DNA of 10,000 nt from contig NZ_JAIWNX010000046.1 of assembly GCF_020217185.1 (NCBI RefSeq), positions 1 to 10,000 on the forward strand, given 5' to 3'. Of the stretch, positions 1-6,735 are shown piece by piece. The position numbers and the translations under genes are program-made. This DNA is from Asticcacaulis sp. Lineage in GTDB: Bacteria > Pseudomonadota > Alphaproteobacteria > Caulobacterales > Caulobacteraceae. Below the pieces are notes generated by a model. It saw only the letters and a program-made list of their open reading frames with translations, had not been told where the DNA came from and made no database searches. The first letter of the stretch is position 1; each line of letters opens with the position of its first letter.

Positions 1-719
1 GACTGAAGGTCGAGTTCCGCGTTCATGGCCTCGATCAGTTTTTTGACGACGACCAGCCCCAATCCCGCCCCGCCGTACTGCGCCCCGGCGTGCGACGGAT
101 CGACCTGCCCGAAGGCCTCGAAAATGCGCGCCCTCGCCTCTTCGGGAATACCGGCCCCTGTGTCGCGCACGCCGAACCGCACCGCCCCGGCCTCCGTCAG
201 CGTCACATCCATCAGAACGCCGCCGGTCTGGGTGAATTTGAGCGCATTGCCCGCCAGATTGAACAGAATCTGACGCAACCGTCCTTCATCAATTTCAATG
301 GCCTCAAGACGGGGATCGAGGCTCCAGGCGATTTCAATACCCCCCGCATAGGCGCGCGGCGAGAGAAGCTCAGCCACGCTTTGCAGCAGAGGTTCGAGTT
401 CGACCAGATGGCTTTCCAGATGGATATGCCCAGCTTCGATACGCGCATAGTCGAGCAGATCGTTGACCAGAGTCAGCAGGTGTTCGCCAGATTCGCGCGC
501 AGTCCGAAGATAGGACTGCTGTTCAGCGGTCAGCGACGTACGATTGAGCAGCGACAGCATCCCCAGCACGCCATTGAGCGGTGTGCGGATTTCATGGCTC
601 ATCAGCTTGAAGAAATCCTCGCGCGCCTTGAGCTTCTGCGCCGCCTCGCGGGCTTCGGCTTCGGTCATCAGACGGCTGTCTGTCTGATCCGGCGCAAGGG
701 ACGTCTGGCGTCTGGACAT
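1..719 (-). CDS. Sensor histidine kinase, N-terminal 239 residues (3' end outside the window)
   Basis: A two-component kinase that would autophosphorylate on histidine and pass the phosphate to a response regulator. Translation from the ATG at 719 shows a short polar, helix-prone leader (1-35), then the HisKA H-box with SHEIRTPLNG (phospho-acceptor His42) and a dimerisation helix pair to about residue 95. A HATPase_c domain follows: N-box NLAGNALKFT (Asn158), G1 box DTGAGIP (186-192), F-box FEAFGQVD (200-207) and G2 box GGAGLGL (216-222). There is no signal peptide, membrane segment or recognisable sensor domain before the H-box, so this is a cytosolic kinase whose input must come from elsewhere. 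The family is often hybrid, and a receiver domain could follow beyond the left edge. A weak GGAG lies 13 bases before the ATG. The gene starts 69 bases after the comM stop and may be co-transcribed with it. The family call is secure; the signal it senses is unknown. Confidence 0.92.
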   Translation of the reverse strand, partial: MSRRQTSLAPDQTDSRLMTEAEAREAAQKLKAREDFFKLMSHEIRTPLNGVLGMLSLLNRTSLTAEQQSYLRTARESGEHLLTLVNDLLDYARIEAGHIHLESHLVELEPLLQSVAELLSPRAYAGGIEIAWSLDPRLEAIEIDEGRLRQILFNLAGNALKFTQTGGVLMDVTLTEAGAVRFGVRDTGAGIPEEARARIFEAFGQVDPSHAGAQYGGAGLGLVVVKKLIEAMNAELDLQ

Positions 720-788
720 GGGGGGCGTGTGTCTCCGTACTTCGTTTTGAAGTCCGTTGCAGCCTAGCGGCAAATCCTTAACGTCGGC

Positions 789-2363
789 TCAAGCGGTCGG
801 TATTTTTCCCGATAAAACGGCGGTCGTCTGCGGTTCGGATGTCGCCCGTCGATAGATCAGCGCTTCCGCCACATGCCGACGCAACAGGGGTGTGTCCTCA
901 CCACTCAAAGCACTTTCTATGTCGGCAATGGTGCGCGCCAGTCGCACACAGCGTGTCCAAGCCCGTGCCGACAGGTTGGCCCGCTGCGCCGCCTGCACCA
1001 GCAGGGTACGCGCCGCTTCGTCCAGCGGTGCAATGGCCTCCAGCGCCGAACCCGACGCCGTGGCATTGACAGCCGCTTCCGGCGGCAGGCCCAGGCGGCG
1101 CGCCCGTTCGGTCTGGATATGACGCGCGGCCTGTACACGGGCAGCGACCTCCGCCGAACCTTCAGCCGGTGGCGGCAGGGCCATGTCGGCGGCCGTTACC
1201 GGGGGCACATCGATTTGCAGGTCGATGCGATCCATCATCGGCCCGGACACACGGCCCTGATAGTCACGCTGACACTTCGGGGCTTTGCCACAAGCCCCCT
1301 TTCCCACACCCCCATAGCCGCAGCGGCAGGGGTTCATGGCCGCGACCAGTTGCACCCGTGCCGGGTAACGGATGTGGTGGTTGGCGCGCGCCACAACGAC
1401 TTCGCCGGTTTCCAGCGGTTGCCGCAGGCTATCGAGGGCCTGTGGCGAATATTCCGGCAGTTCATCCAGGAACAGGACACCATTGTGCGCCAGAGACACC
1501 TCCCCCGGCTTGGCGCGTAAACCGCCCCCCGTAAGTGCGGCCATAGAGGCAGAATGATGGGGCGAACGAAACGGACGCTCGCGCGTCAGATTGCCCTTTT
1601 CCAGCAAACCCGCCATCGACCATATCTGCGAGGTTTCCAGCAATTCGGTGGCGGTCAACGGCGGCAATATGCCGGGTAGTCGCTGCGCCATCATCGACTT
1701 GCCCGATCCGGGCGGGCCGACAAACAACAGATTGTGTCCCCCCACGGCGGCGATTTCGAGGGCCCGTTTGGCGGCCTCCTGCCCCTTGACCTCCTTCAGG
1801 TCCGGTTGCGCCCCTTTTGATATCACTTCGCCGGGTTGCGGCGCGCTGAGCACCGCCTGTCCCTTGAAATGCGCGATCAGGTCAATCAGCGAGCGCGGCG
1901 CCAGAATGGGTACATCCCCCGCCCAGGCGGCTTCCCGGCCATTGGCTTCCGGACAGATCAGCCCCATGCCGTAAGAGCCTGCGGCAATGGCGGCGGGCAA
2001 GGCCCCGGCCATGGCTCCGATCTGCCCGTCCAGCTTCAATTCACCGGCACAGACATAACCATCCAGCGCATCCTGCGGGATAACCCCCATCATCACCATC
2101 AGGGCCAGCGCGATAGGCAGATCGTAATGCGAGCCTTCCTTGGGCAGGTCAGCGGGGGCCAGATTGGCGACAATGCGCTTCGCGGGAATGCTCAAACCCA
2201 TGCCCGCAAAGGCCCCGCGCACCCGGTCACGGCTTTCGGCCACCGCCTTGTCGCCCAGCCCGACCACCACAAAGGCCAGATTGCCCGAGGTGATTTGTAC
2301 CTCGGCCTCGACACGATGCGCCTTCGCCCCCTCAAACGCCACGGTTGTTACACGCGCCGGCAT
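789..2363 (-). CDS. comM: ComM / YifB family Mg-chelatase-like AAA+ ATPase
   Basis: The 524-residue protein has the usual length and order for ComM. Residues 1-170 form the Lon-protease-like S5 fold domain of the Mg-chelatase-like group (MPARVTTVAF start, NLAPADLPKEGSHYDLPIAL at 67-86). Residues 185-390 form the AAA+ Mg-chelatase domain, with Walker A GPPGSGKS (216-223), Walker B GVLFLDELPE (295-304) and the arginine-bearing GPMMDRIDLQI (374-384). A C-terminal helical domain runs from about 420 to 508. A cysteine cluster NPCRCGY...CGKAPKC (C346, C348, C358, C364) fits the zinc-binding insert common in this family. In Vibrio and Haemophilus, ComM is a hexameric helicase that drives branch migration when incoming single-stranded DNA recombines. 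The start is fixed by a strong GGAGGGG (2367-2373). All catalytic motifs are intact, so the gene should be functional. It probably has its own promoter in the A+T-rich gap upstream. Confidence 0.95.
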   Translation of the reverse strand: MPARVTTVAFEGAKAHRVEAEVQITSGNLAFVVVGLGDKAVAESRDRVRGAFAGMGLSIPAKRIVANLAPADLPKEGSHYDLPIALALMVMMGVIPQDALDGYVCAGELKLDGQIGAMAGALPAAIAAGSYGMGLICPEANGREAAWAGDVPILAPRSLIDLIAHFKGQAVLSAPQPGEVISKGAQPDLKEVKGQEAAKRALEIAAVGGHNLLFVGPPGSGKSMMAQRLPGILPPLTATELLETSQIWSMAGLLEKGNLTRERPFRSPHHSASMAALTGGGLRAKPGEVSLAHNGVLFLDELPEYSPQALDSLRQPLETGEVVVARANHHIRYPARVQLVAAMNPCRCGYGGVGKGACGKAPKCQRDYQGRVSGPMMDRIDLQIDVPPVTAADMALPPPAEGSAEVAARVQAARHIQTERARRLGLPPEAAVNATASGSALEAIAPLDEAARTLLVQAAQRANLSARAWTRCVRLARTIADIESALSGEDTPLLRRHVAEALIYRRATSEPQTTAVLSGKIPTA

Positions 2364-2373
2364 AGTCCCCTCC

Positions 2374-2382
2374 GATGGATAA
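2374..2382 (-). promoter_or_regulatory. Degenerate DnaA-box-like site next to the comM ribosome binding site
   Basis: On the minus strand this reads TTATCCATC, seven of nine bases of the DnaA box TTATCCACA. It directly abuts the GGAGGGG Shine-Dalgarno of comM. Alone it would be unremarkable. It is listed because a perfect box lies 40 bases away and another near-perfect copy lies at 2563-2571. Confidence 0.25.
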
Positions 2383-2422
2383 CCGCATAAGGAAACGCCA
2401 AAGCGCTAACCTTACGCAAATC

Positions 2423-2431
2423 TTATCCACA
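2423..2431 (+). promoter_or_regulatory. Perfect DnaA-box consensus in the comM upstream gap
   Basis: The nine bases TTATCCACA match the high-affinity bacterial DnaA box exactly. The site sits in the intergenic gap about 60 bases before the comM start. It lies near the probable transcription start of comM, if the weak hexamers TTGATT (2454-2459) and TAGGGT (2431-2436, minus strand, 17-base spacer) act as its promoter. The match is visible directly; binding is inferred. Confidence 0.5.
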
Positions 2432-2550
2432 CCCTAGGGAATGAATTTAGACAAATCAAGAACAAAAATCGAACAAAATGGCATAAATGCACAAAACTGT
2501 AATATGCGACCTGCCGTAACCACGAAATCTCGGATATTTTCCTTTAGATT

Positions 2551-3507
2551 CTAGGCCTTGGCTGTGGATAGCTTACGTTCCACCGCGTTCCATAAGGCGT
2601 CGCCCGCATCTATGCCATCAAACGCTTTAAGTTGCACCGCGCCCGTCGGCGACGTCACGTTGATTTCTGTCAGATAATCCCCGATGACGTCAAGTCCCAC
2701 AAAGATCAGGCCCCGTTCACGCAGGGCCGGACCCACCGCCGCGCAGATTTCCAGATCACGCGGCGTCAGCGTCGTGGGCGCCGCCGTGCCGCCGACGCGC
2801 AGGTTGGAACGCACCGCATCCTTTTGCGGCACGCGATTGAGGGCCCCGACCACTTCGCCATCGACCAGAATGATGCGCTTGTCGCCCGCCGAGACGGCCG
2901 GGATGAATTTTTGCAGCACCAGAGGCTCACGACCAATCGCCGCGTGCAGTTCGATCAGGGCATCGAGATTACGATCATCCGCCTTGAGCTTGATGATACC
3001 GCCACCGGCCGCCCCATGCAGGGGTTTCAGGATCACGTCACCGTGGCGCAGCTGAAAATCGCGCAGAGCTTCGGGGTCAGCGCTGATCAGGGTCGGCGGC
3101 TGAAGACCCTGAAAATGCTGGGCGAACAGTTTTTCCGGACAATCGCGCACGCTGCGCGGATCATTGACGACCAGTGTCTTCGGATGGATCATTTCGAGAA
3201 GGTAGGTGGCGGTGATATAGGCCACGTCGAACGGCGGGTCCTGACGCATCAGCACCACATCGACATCGCTGCCCAGATTAAGCTTCTGGTAAGCCCCGGC
3301 CGTAACGTGATCGCCCTTGACCGGCCGCAGCGTCACCTTACGCGCGCGGGCGAAAATCTCACCGTCTTCCAGAGACAGGTGTTGCGGTTCATAGACCCAC
3401 AGTTCGTGCCCGCGCGCTTGCGCCGCCATCATCAGCAGGAAGGTGGTATCCCCGGCGATATTGATGGTTTCGATCGGGTCCATCTGGACGGCAACGCGCA
3501 GGGTCAT
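2551..3507 (-). CDS. gshB: Glutathione synthetase (ATP-grasp)
   Basis: GshB catalyses the second step of glutathione synthesis, joining gamma-glutamylcysteine and glycine with ATP in the cytosol. The 318 residues match the E. coli enzyme (316) along the whole length. Recognisable stretches are MDPIETINI near the N-terminus (9-17), LMRQDPPFD (86-94), [15 protein letters not shown] (114-128), [11 protein letters not shown] (208-218) and the ATP-grasp metal and substrate region [11 protein letters not shown]...[10 protein letters not shown] (266-289). The glycine-rich loop reads [10 protein letters not shown] (161-170), where E. coli has KPLDGMGGAS, and the stretch after TSPTG also departs from E. 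coli; the fold and essential Arg, Lys, Glu and Asn residues still appear present. The start at 3507 gives an N-terminus aligned with E. coli, though only a weak GAGAG lies upstream. It follows yraN on the same strand with a 65-base gap and may be read from both an operon promoter and a local one. Confidence 0.96.
   Translation of the reverse strand: MTLRVAVQMDPIETINIAGDTTFLLMMAAQARGHELWVYEPQHLSLEDGEIFARARKVTLRPVKGDHVTAGAYQKLNLGSDVDVVLMRQDPPFDVAYITATYLLEMIHPKTLVVNDPRSVRDCPEKLFAQHFQGLQPPTLISADPEALRDFQLRHGDVILKPLHGAAGGGIIKLKADDRNLDALIELHAAIGREPLVLQKFIPAVSAGDKRIILVDGEVVGALNRVPQKDAVRSNLRVGGTAAPTTLTPRDLEICAAVGPALRERGLIFVGLDVIGDYLTEINVTSPTGAVQLKAFDGIDAGDALWNAVERKLSTAKA
2563..2571 (-). promoter_or_regulatory. 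Near-consensus DnaA-box-like site in the 3' end of gshB
   Basis: The minus strand reads CTATCCACA, eight of nine bases of the DnaA consensus, and encodes the Leu-Ser-Thr near the gshB C-terminus. It is close to the perfect box at 2423-2431, on the opposite strand and across the A+T-rich gap. Because it is coding sequence the match may be accidental. Confidence 0.25.
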
Positions 3508-3535
3508 AGGGCTAACTCTCGTTTCTTGCCATCTA

Positions 3536-3561
3536 TTTATAGAGCCTGAGCGTCAGCACAA
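3536..3561 (-). promoter_or_regulatory. Candidate promoter for gshB
   Basis: On the minus strand the yraN-gshB gap contains TATAAA (3536-3541), five of six bases of the -10 consensus. It is preceded at 14 bases by TTGTGC (3556-3561). Fourteen bases is short for an enteric promoter but falls in the range described for Caulobacter housekeeping promoters. The element lies 29 bases before the gshB ATG. It would allow gshB to be expressed independently of rsmI-yraN. Confidence 0.3.
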
Positions 3562-3572
3562 GGGGACGGGGG

Positions 3573-3956
3573 TCAGATTCCGTCGGCAAAGGCGTCGCGC
3601 ACATAGCGCACACAGCGTGGCGTCACAACATAGAGATCAACGTGCAGGCTGAGTTTGGCCAGTTGCGGACGACGGGCCTGAAGCTGATGACCCGCCTGCC
3701 ATAGACGGTATTTCTGGGTGGGCGAGACCGCTGTCAGGGCCTCCATAACGGTGCGGCGTTGCTTGACCTCAATGACCGCAAGGCGCTGACCGCGCTGGGC
3801 CAGAATGTCGATTTCGCCTTCGGGTGTTTTCAAGCGAAACCCCAGGATGCGATGCCCGGTGAGCAAGAGATGGACGAGCGCGATATATTCGCTCAGATGT
3901 CCGCTTTTGTGCGCCTTCTGCCCGCGTTCTACCTTGTGGGCATTGAGGCGTTTCAT
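3573..3956 (-). CDS. yraN: YraN / UPF0102 family endonuclease-like protein
   Basis: The 127-residue protein belongs to the UPF0102 (YraN) family, which has a restriction-endonuclease-like PD-(D/E)xK core. The expected motifs are present: an N-terminal helix with the conserved glutamate (SGHLSEYIALVHLLLTGHRIL, E23), then GEIDIL (47-52) with the catalytic aspartate and IEVKQR (62-67) with the E-x-K pair, followed by QKYRLWQAG in the helix after the core. The biochemical role of the family is not settled; links to DNA processing have been suggested. Its ATG overlaps the rsmI stop as ATGA (3953-3956), so translation is probably coupled to rsmI. Side-by-side rsmI and yraN is a widespread bacterial arrangement. 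Many family members have an RRRxG-type leader and an NxR before GEID; here these regions are divergent, but the core is intact. Confidence 0.9.
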   Translation of the reverse strand: MKRLNAHKVERGQKAHKSGHLSEYIALVHLLLTGHRILGFRLKTPEGEIDILAQRGQRLAVIEVKQRRTVMEALTAVSPTQKYRLWQAGHQLQARRPQLAKLSLHVDLYVVTPRCVRYVRDAFADGI

Positions 3957-4804
3957 TTCAAATCCAGCGCCCGCTTGTAGATCACCTTACGCGGCAGGTC
4001 GAACTTCTGCGCCAGGAGAGCCGCCGCTTCGGACGGCGGCAGAGTTTTCAGCGCGTCGATAATAGCCGCATCCAGATCGTCGGCAGAGGCTGCCTCGGCC
4101 TGACCCGGCCCGATCAGCACGACAATCTCGCCCTTCGGTTCCTGAAGTTCGCGACAATCGATCAGTTCACCCAGTGAGCCGCGCACGCAGGTTTCATAAA
4201 GCTTGGTCAGCTCACGGCACACGGCCGCCGGGCGTTCGCCTAAAACGGCGCGCATATCACTCAGAGACTCATGCAGGCGGGGACCAGTTTCAAAGAAAAC
4301 TACAGTCGATTCAAGCGCTTTAAAATCAGACAGAAAGGTCTTCCTGGCTGCCGACTTGTTCGGCAAAAACCCCGCAAACATAAACCGATCCGTTGGTAGT
4401 CCGGCCAGACACAGAGCCGCCATCACCGCCGACGGGCCCGGAATGGGATGCACCCGTGCGCCGGCTTCCAGCGCCATATTGACCAGCCGGAAGCCCGGAT
4501 CGGAGACCAGAGGGGTTCCGGCATCCGACACCTGGGCTACGATGTCACCGGCGTGCAGGCGCGTCAGAATTTCCGGAATAACTTGTGGCCCCGAATGGTC
4601 GTCGTAGCGGATCAGCTTTTTCTTGAGGTCATAGGCCGAGAGCAGCTTGCCCGTCACCCGCGTGTCTTCGCACAGCACCACATCGGCGGCGCGCAGCACG
4701 TCGAGCGCGCGCAGGGTGATGTCGCGCAGATTGCCGATCGGCGTCGCAATAACATAGAGCCCGCCTTCGACAGGACGGGGCGGTGGGGCAAAGAAATCGC
4801 TCAT
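3953..4804 (-). CDS. rsmI: 16S rRNA (cytidine-1402-2'-O)-methyltransferase
   Basis: RsmI transfers a methyl group from S-adenosylmethionine to the ribose 2'-O of C1402 in 16S rRNA, at the decoding centre. The protein is a tetrapyrrole-methylase-fold enzyme with all family landmarks: GLYVIATPIGNLRDIT (15-30), CEDTR (45-49), SDAGTPLVSDPG (93-104), IPGPSA (121-126), AGLPTDRFMFAGFLP (134-148), CRELTKLYE (196-204) and GEIVVLIGPG (225-234). From the ATG at 4804 the length is 283, close to E. coli RsmI (286), with 14 residues before the first conserved block, which is typical. The open frame continues upstream to an ATG at 4936, but the extra 44 residues do not resemble the family, and the stretch contains two inverted repeats, so I treat it as leader. 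No strong Shine-Dalgarno precedes 4804 (only AGGGG placed too close), so the exact start is less certain than the identity. Confidence 0.95.
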   Translation of the reverse strand: MSDFFAPPPRPVEGGLYVIATPIGNLRDITLRALDVLRAADVVLCEDTRVTGKLLSAYDLKKKLIRYDDHSGPQVIPEILTRLHAGDIVAQVSDAGTPLVSDPGFRLVNMALEAGARVHPIPGPSAVMAALCLAGLPTDRFMFAGFLPNKSAARKTFLSDFKALESTVVFFETGPRLHESLSDMRAVLGERPAAVCRELTKLYETCVRGSLGELIDCRELQEPKGEIVVLIGPGQAEAASADDLDAAIIDALKTLPPSEAAALLAQKFDLPRKVIYKRALDLK

Positions 4805-4843
4805 GCCCCTATCTGGCGCATGGGCCGCCGTTTGAAAAGCCGG

Positions 4844-4880
4844 GAGCGGGATGATTTGTGATACAAGCCTCATCCCGCTC
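4844..4880. repeat. 11-bp perfect inverted repeat in the rsmI leader (terminator or attenuator candidate)
   Basis: GAGCGGGATGA (4844-4854) is matched exactly by its complement TCATCCCGCTC (4870-4880). Inside the 15-base loop, TTGT (4856-4859) and ACAA (4863-4866) can extend the stem around a GAT tip. Read on the minus strand, the direction of the neighbouring genes, the hairpin is followed by GGCTTTTC, a poor U-tract. Read on the plus strand it is followed by TTTTTGTTT, a better one, although no plus-strand gene is visible nearby. It lies 40 bases before the rsmI ATG. It could terminate the upstream transcript, shape the rsmI leader, or be a copy of a genome-wide repeat. Confidence 0.6.
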
Positions 4881-4907
4881 TGGATTTTTGTTTGGTCGCG
4901 ATATTTT

Positions 4908-4935
4908 TGTCGAAAACCGCTCACACTTTTCGACA
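4908..4935. repeat. 9-bp perfect inverted repeat just after the stop of the membrane-anchored gene
   Basis: TGTCGAAAA (4908-4916) pairs perfectly with TTTTCGACA (4927-4935) around a 10-base loop. It begins 7 bases downstream of the stop codon at 4943 on the minus strand. Neither side has a convincing T-run after the stem (AAAATATCG follows on the minus strand), so it is not a textbook intrinsic terminator. It could be a protein-binding site or a stabilising 3'-end hairpin. Confidence 0.5.
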
Positions 4936-4942
4936 TATTGCT

Positions 4943-5545
4943 CTAAATAATACCCGCGCAGGTGCGGGCCAGTGCCTTGCGCCGCGCCACGCTCAGCTCA
5001 AGCCCCGTGACCTTCCAGTCGAGACCGTTGCGTGACACGACCAGATAGTCGTCGCCGCTGATGCGGTACTGCCGCGCGGCAAAGCTACCGTAGCGGATGC
5101 GCGGGTCCGGCTTCCAGTTGAGCTTGGCCGGTTGCGGTTTGAGGTATTTGAGCAGGGTGACAAAGCCCTGCGGCTCGCCCGCCGTCTGGGCGCACAGATG
5201 CAGGTCAATGGTCTTTTGCGGTTCGGGTTCAGGGGCCGATTTGGGTTTGCCACCAAACAGCGACGCGCCCTTGTCCCACATACGTTTCAGGAAACCTTCC
5301 TTGTGTTCGGCAGGCTTTGGTGCCGCTACCGAGATCACCTCATAGGGGGCGATCTCGATATAAAGACGGTTGGTGATGGACGTGCCGTCGATCAGAGCCT
5401 CTACGCGGGACACCTTACCGGCGCTGGCATAGGTCAGGGTGTCGATGGCCACGGCCTGCGCGCGATAGACATCCCAGCAGACAAGACCGCCGATGACCAC
5501 CACCAGAACCGTCAATACGATCAGAATTCTGCGCCATTTGTGCAT
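4943..5545 (-). CDS. Membrane-anchored protein of unknown function
   Basis: I do not recognise this family. From the ATG at 5545, supported by AAGGGGG (5552-5558) with a 6-base spacer, the product has 200 residues; an alternative TTG start at 5581 would add 12. Residues 2-6 are basic (HKWRR) and are followed by one hydrophobic segment at about 7-26 (ILIVLTVLVVVIGGLVCW), which predicts a signal anchor with the rest in the periplasm. The exported part has two conserved-looking zones, about 32-72 (TLTYASAGKVSRVEALIDGT) and 113-195, joined by a Lys/Pro/Glu-rich linker (77-112). It contains two cysteines in the exported part (C118, C196) that could form a disulfide, and a WKVTGLEL stretch near the end. 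It follows hemW by 47 bases on the same strand and is probably co-transcribed with rdgB-hemW. Nothing ties it functionally to heme or nucleotide metabolism. Confidence 0.8.
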   Translation of the reverse strand: MHKWRRILIVLTVLVVVIGGLVCWDVYRAQAVAIDTLTYASAGKVSRVEALIDGTSITNRLYIEIAPYEVISVAAPKPAEHKEGFLKRMWDKGASLFGGKPKSAPEPEPQKTIDLHLCAQTAGEPQGFVTLLKYLKPQPAKLNWKPDPRIRYGSFAARQYRISGDDYLVVSRNGLDWKVTGLELSVARRKALARTCAGII

Positions 5546-5592
5546 GGGAAGCCCCCTTTTCACCGCTTGTTTAAGCGTCAAAACGGCAAAAA

Positions 5593-6735
5593 TTATGACA
5601 GAAGTTCCAGAAGCAGCCGGTCGAGTACCACCCGGCCCTTCGGCGTGGCGCGCAGACGCTCCGACGTCAATTCCAGGAAACCCTCGGCAATCAGCTCATC
5701 CCGCTTGTTCAGCGGCAACCCGGCAATGCGTTCAAGCCGCACCCCTTCGATCAGACGTAGACCCAGCATCAGCGCCTCTTCGCTGGCCTCTTCGGGCGAT
5801 AGGGGTTCGGGCGTCACGCTGTGGCCGGTTTCGCGGACGCGCGCGATATAGGCTTTGAGATCAGGCTCAGCGACCGTCGTATGGCGTGAACTGTCAAAAG
5901 TCACACGCCCGTGAGAGCCGGGTCCCACCCCCACATAGTCCACGCCTTCCCATACGTTGATATTGTGCTGGGACCGTGCGGCCACGCCGCGCGCATGGTT
6001 CGACACCTCATAAGCCTCATAGCCCAGTTCGCTCAGGACAGACTGAGTTGTATCATAGAAAGCTTCGCCCTGTTCCGGGTCGGGAATGCGCAACTGCCCC
6101 CGCCTAGCGGCACGCCCGAAGGCGGTCTCGGATTCGAGGGTCAGTTGATAGGGTGAGATATGTTCGACACCCAGATGGGCGGCCCGCCGTAGCTCAGCCT
6201 CCCAGTTTTCAAGGCTTTGCTCCGGCAGGGCATAGATCAGGTCCAGCGACACGCGCTCAAAGACAGACAGGGCGGTCTCTAGTCCTGCGAGCGCTTCCCG
6301 CGCCGAATGGTTGCGCCCGAGAAAGCGCAGCGCCGCGTCATCCAGCGACTGAATCCCGATCGACAGCCGGTTGATACCCGCCGCCTGAAAGGCGCGATAG
6401 CGGGCGATTTCGGCATCGGTCGGATTGGCCTCAAGCGTGATTTCAATATCCGTTTCGACCGGAAACAGGGTTTTAACCTCGGCGATCAAAGCCGCCACCC
6501 ACTCCGGCTTCATCAGCGACGGCGTGCCGCCACCAAAAAACACCGAGGCCAGACGGCGCGGCCCCAGCCATGACGCCTGCGTCCTCAGGTCGGCGCGGAT
6601 GGCCTCAAACAGGGCCTGCTGCGTGTCGGTCTGACCGCGATCGCGCGTGACATTAAAATCGCAGTAGGGACAGATGCGCGAACAATAGGGCCAGTGAATA
6701 TAGAGGGCGACGGGGGCCGGGTTCAGAACAGCCAT
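5593..6735 (-). CDS. hemW: HemW, radical SAM heme chaperone (HemN-like)
   Basis: The 380-residue protein carries the radical SAM cluster motif CSRICPYC (C18, C22, C25), followed by CDFN, then [10 protein letters not shown] (67-75) for SAM binding, TLEANPT (100-106), [11 protein letters not shown] (120-130), LGRNHS (139-144) and [10 protein letters not shown] (165-174). Later come ISPYQLTLE (193-201), YEVSNHA (242-248), HNINVWEG (257-264) and VGVGPGSHG (268-276), which are HemW marks. HemW was long annotated as oxygen-independent coproporphyrinogen III oxidase. Characterised members bind heme and deliver it to respiratory proteins and lack oxidase activity. The usual HNxxYW motif reads HNINVW here, with Val replacing Tyr. 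The start overlaps the end of rdgB by 13 bases, so the two are translationally linked; a GAAGG sits very close to the ATG. Length and ends match the family. Confidence 0.94.
   Translation of the reverse strand: MAVLNPAPVALYIHWPYCSRICPYCDFNVTRDRGQTDTQQALFEAIRADLRTQASWLGPRRLASVFFGGGTPSLMKPEWVAALIAEVKTLFPVETDIEITLEANPTDAEIARYRAFQAAGINRLSIGIQSLDDAALRFLGRNHSAREALAGLETALSVFERVSLDLIYALPEQSLENWEAELRRAAHLGVEHISPYQLTLESETAFGRAARRGQLRIPDPEQGEAFYDTTQSVLSELGYEAYEVSNHARGVAARSQHNINVWEGVDYVGVGPGSHGRVTFDSSRHTTVAEPDLKAYIARVRETGHSVTPEPLSPEEASEEALMLGLRLIEGVRLERIAGLPLNKRDELIAEGFLELTSERLRATPKGRVVLDRLLLELLS

Noticed and set aside
90..767. 225-codon open frame on the plus strand opposite the kinase
   Set aside because: It lies entirely antisense to a well-supported histidine kinase with all its motifs, and its translation shows no domain. 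Long antisense frames are common at this GC content.
1836..2390. 184-codon plus-strand open frame opposite comM
   Set aside because: It is a shadow of comM, which has full motif support; the frame has no recognisable features.
2632..3549. 305-codon open frame on the plus strand opposite gshB
   Set aside because: It is the mirror of the gshB coding sequence; its composition (rich in Arg, His, Gln) is typical of antisense reading and it has no ribosome binding site or family match.
4805..4936. N-terminal extension of RsmI from an ATG at 4936
   Set aside because: The additional 44 residues do not match the family, no good ribosome binding site precedes 4936, and the stretch is occupied by two inverted repeats.
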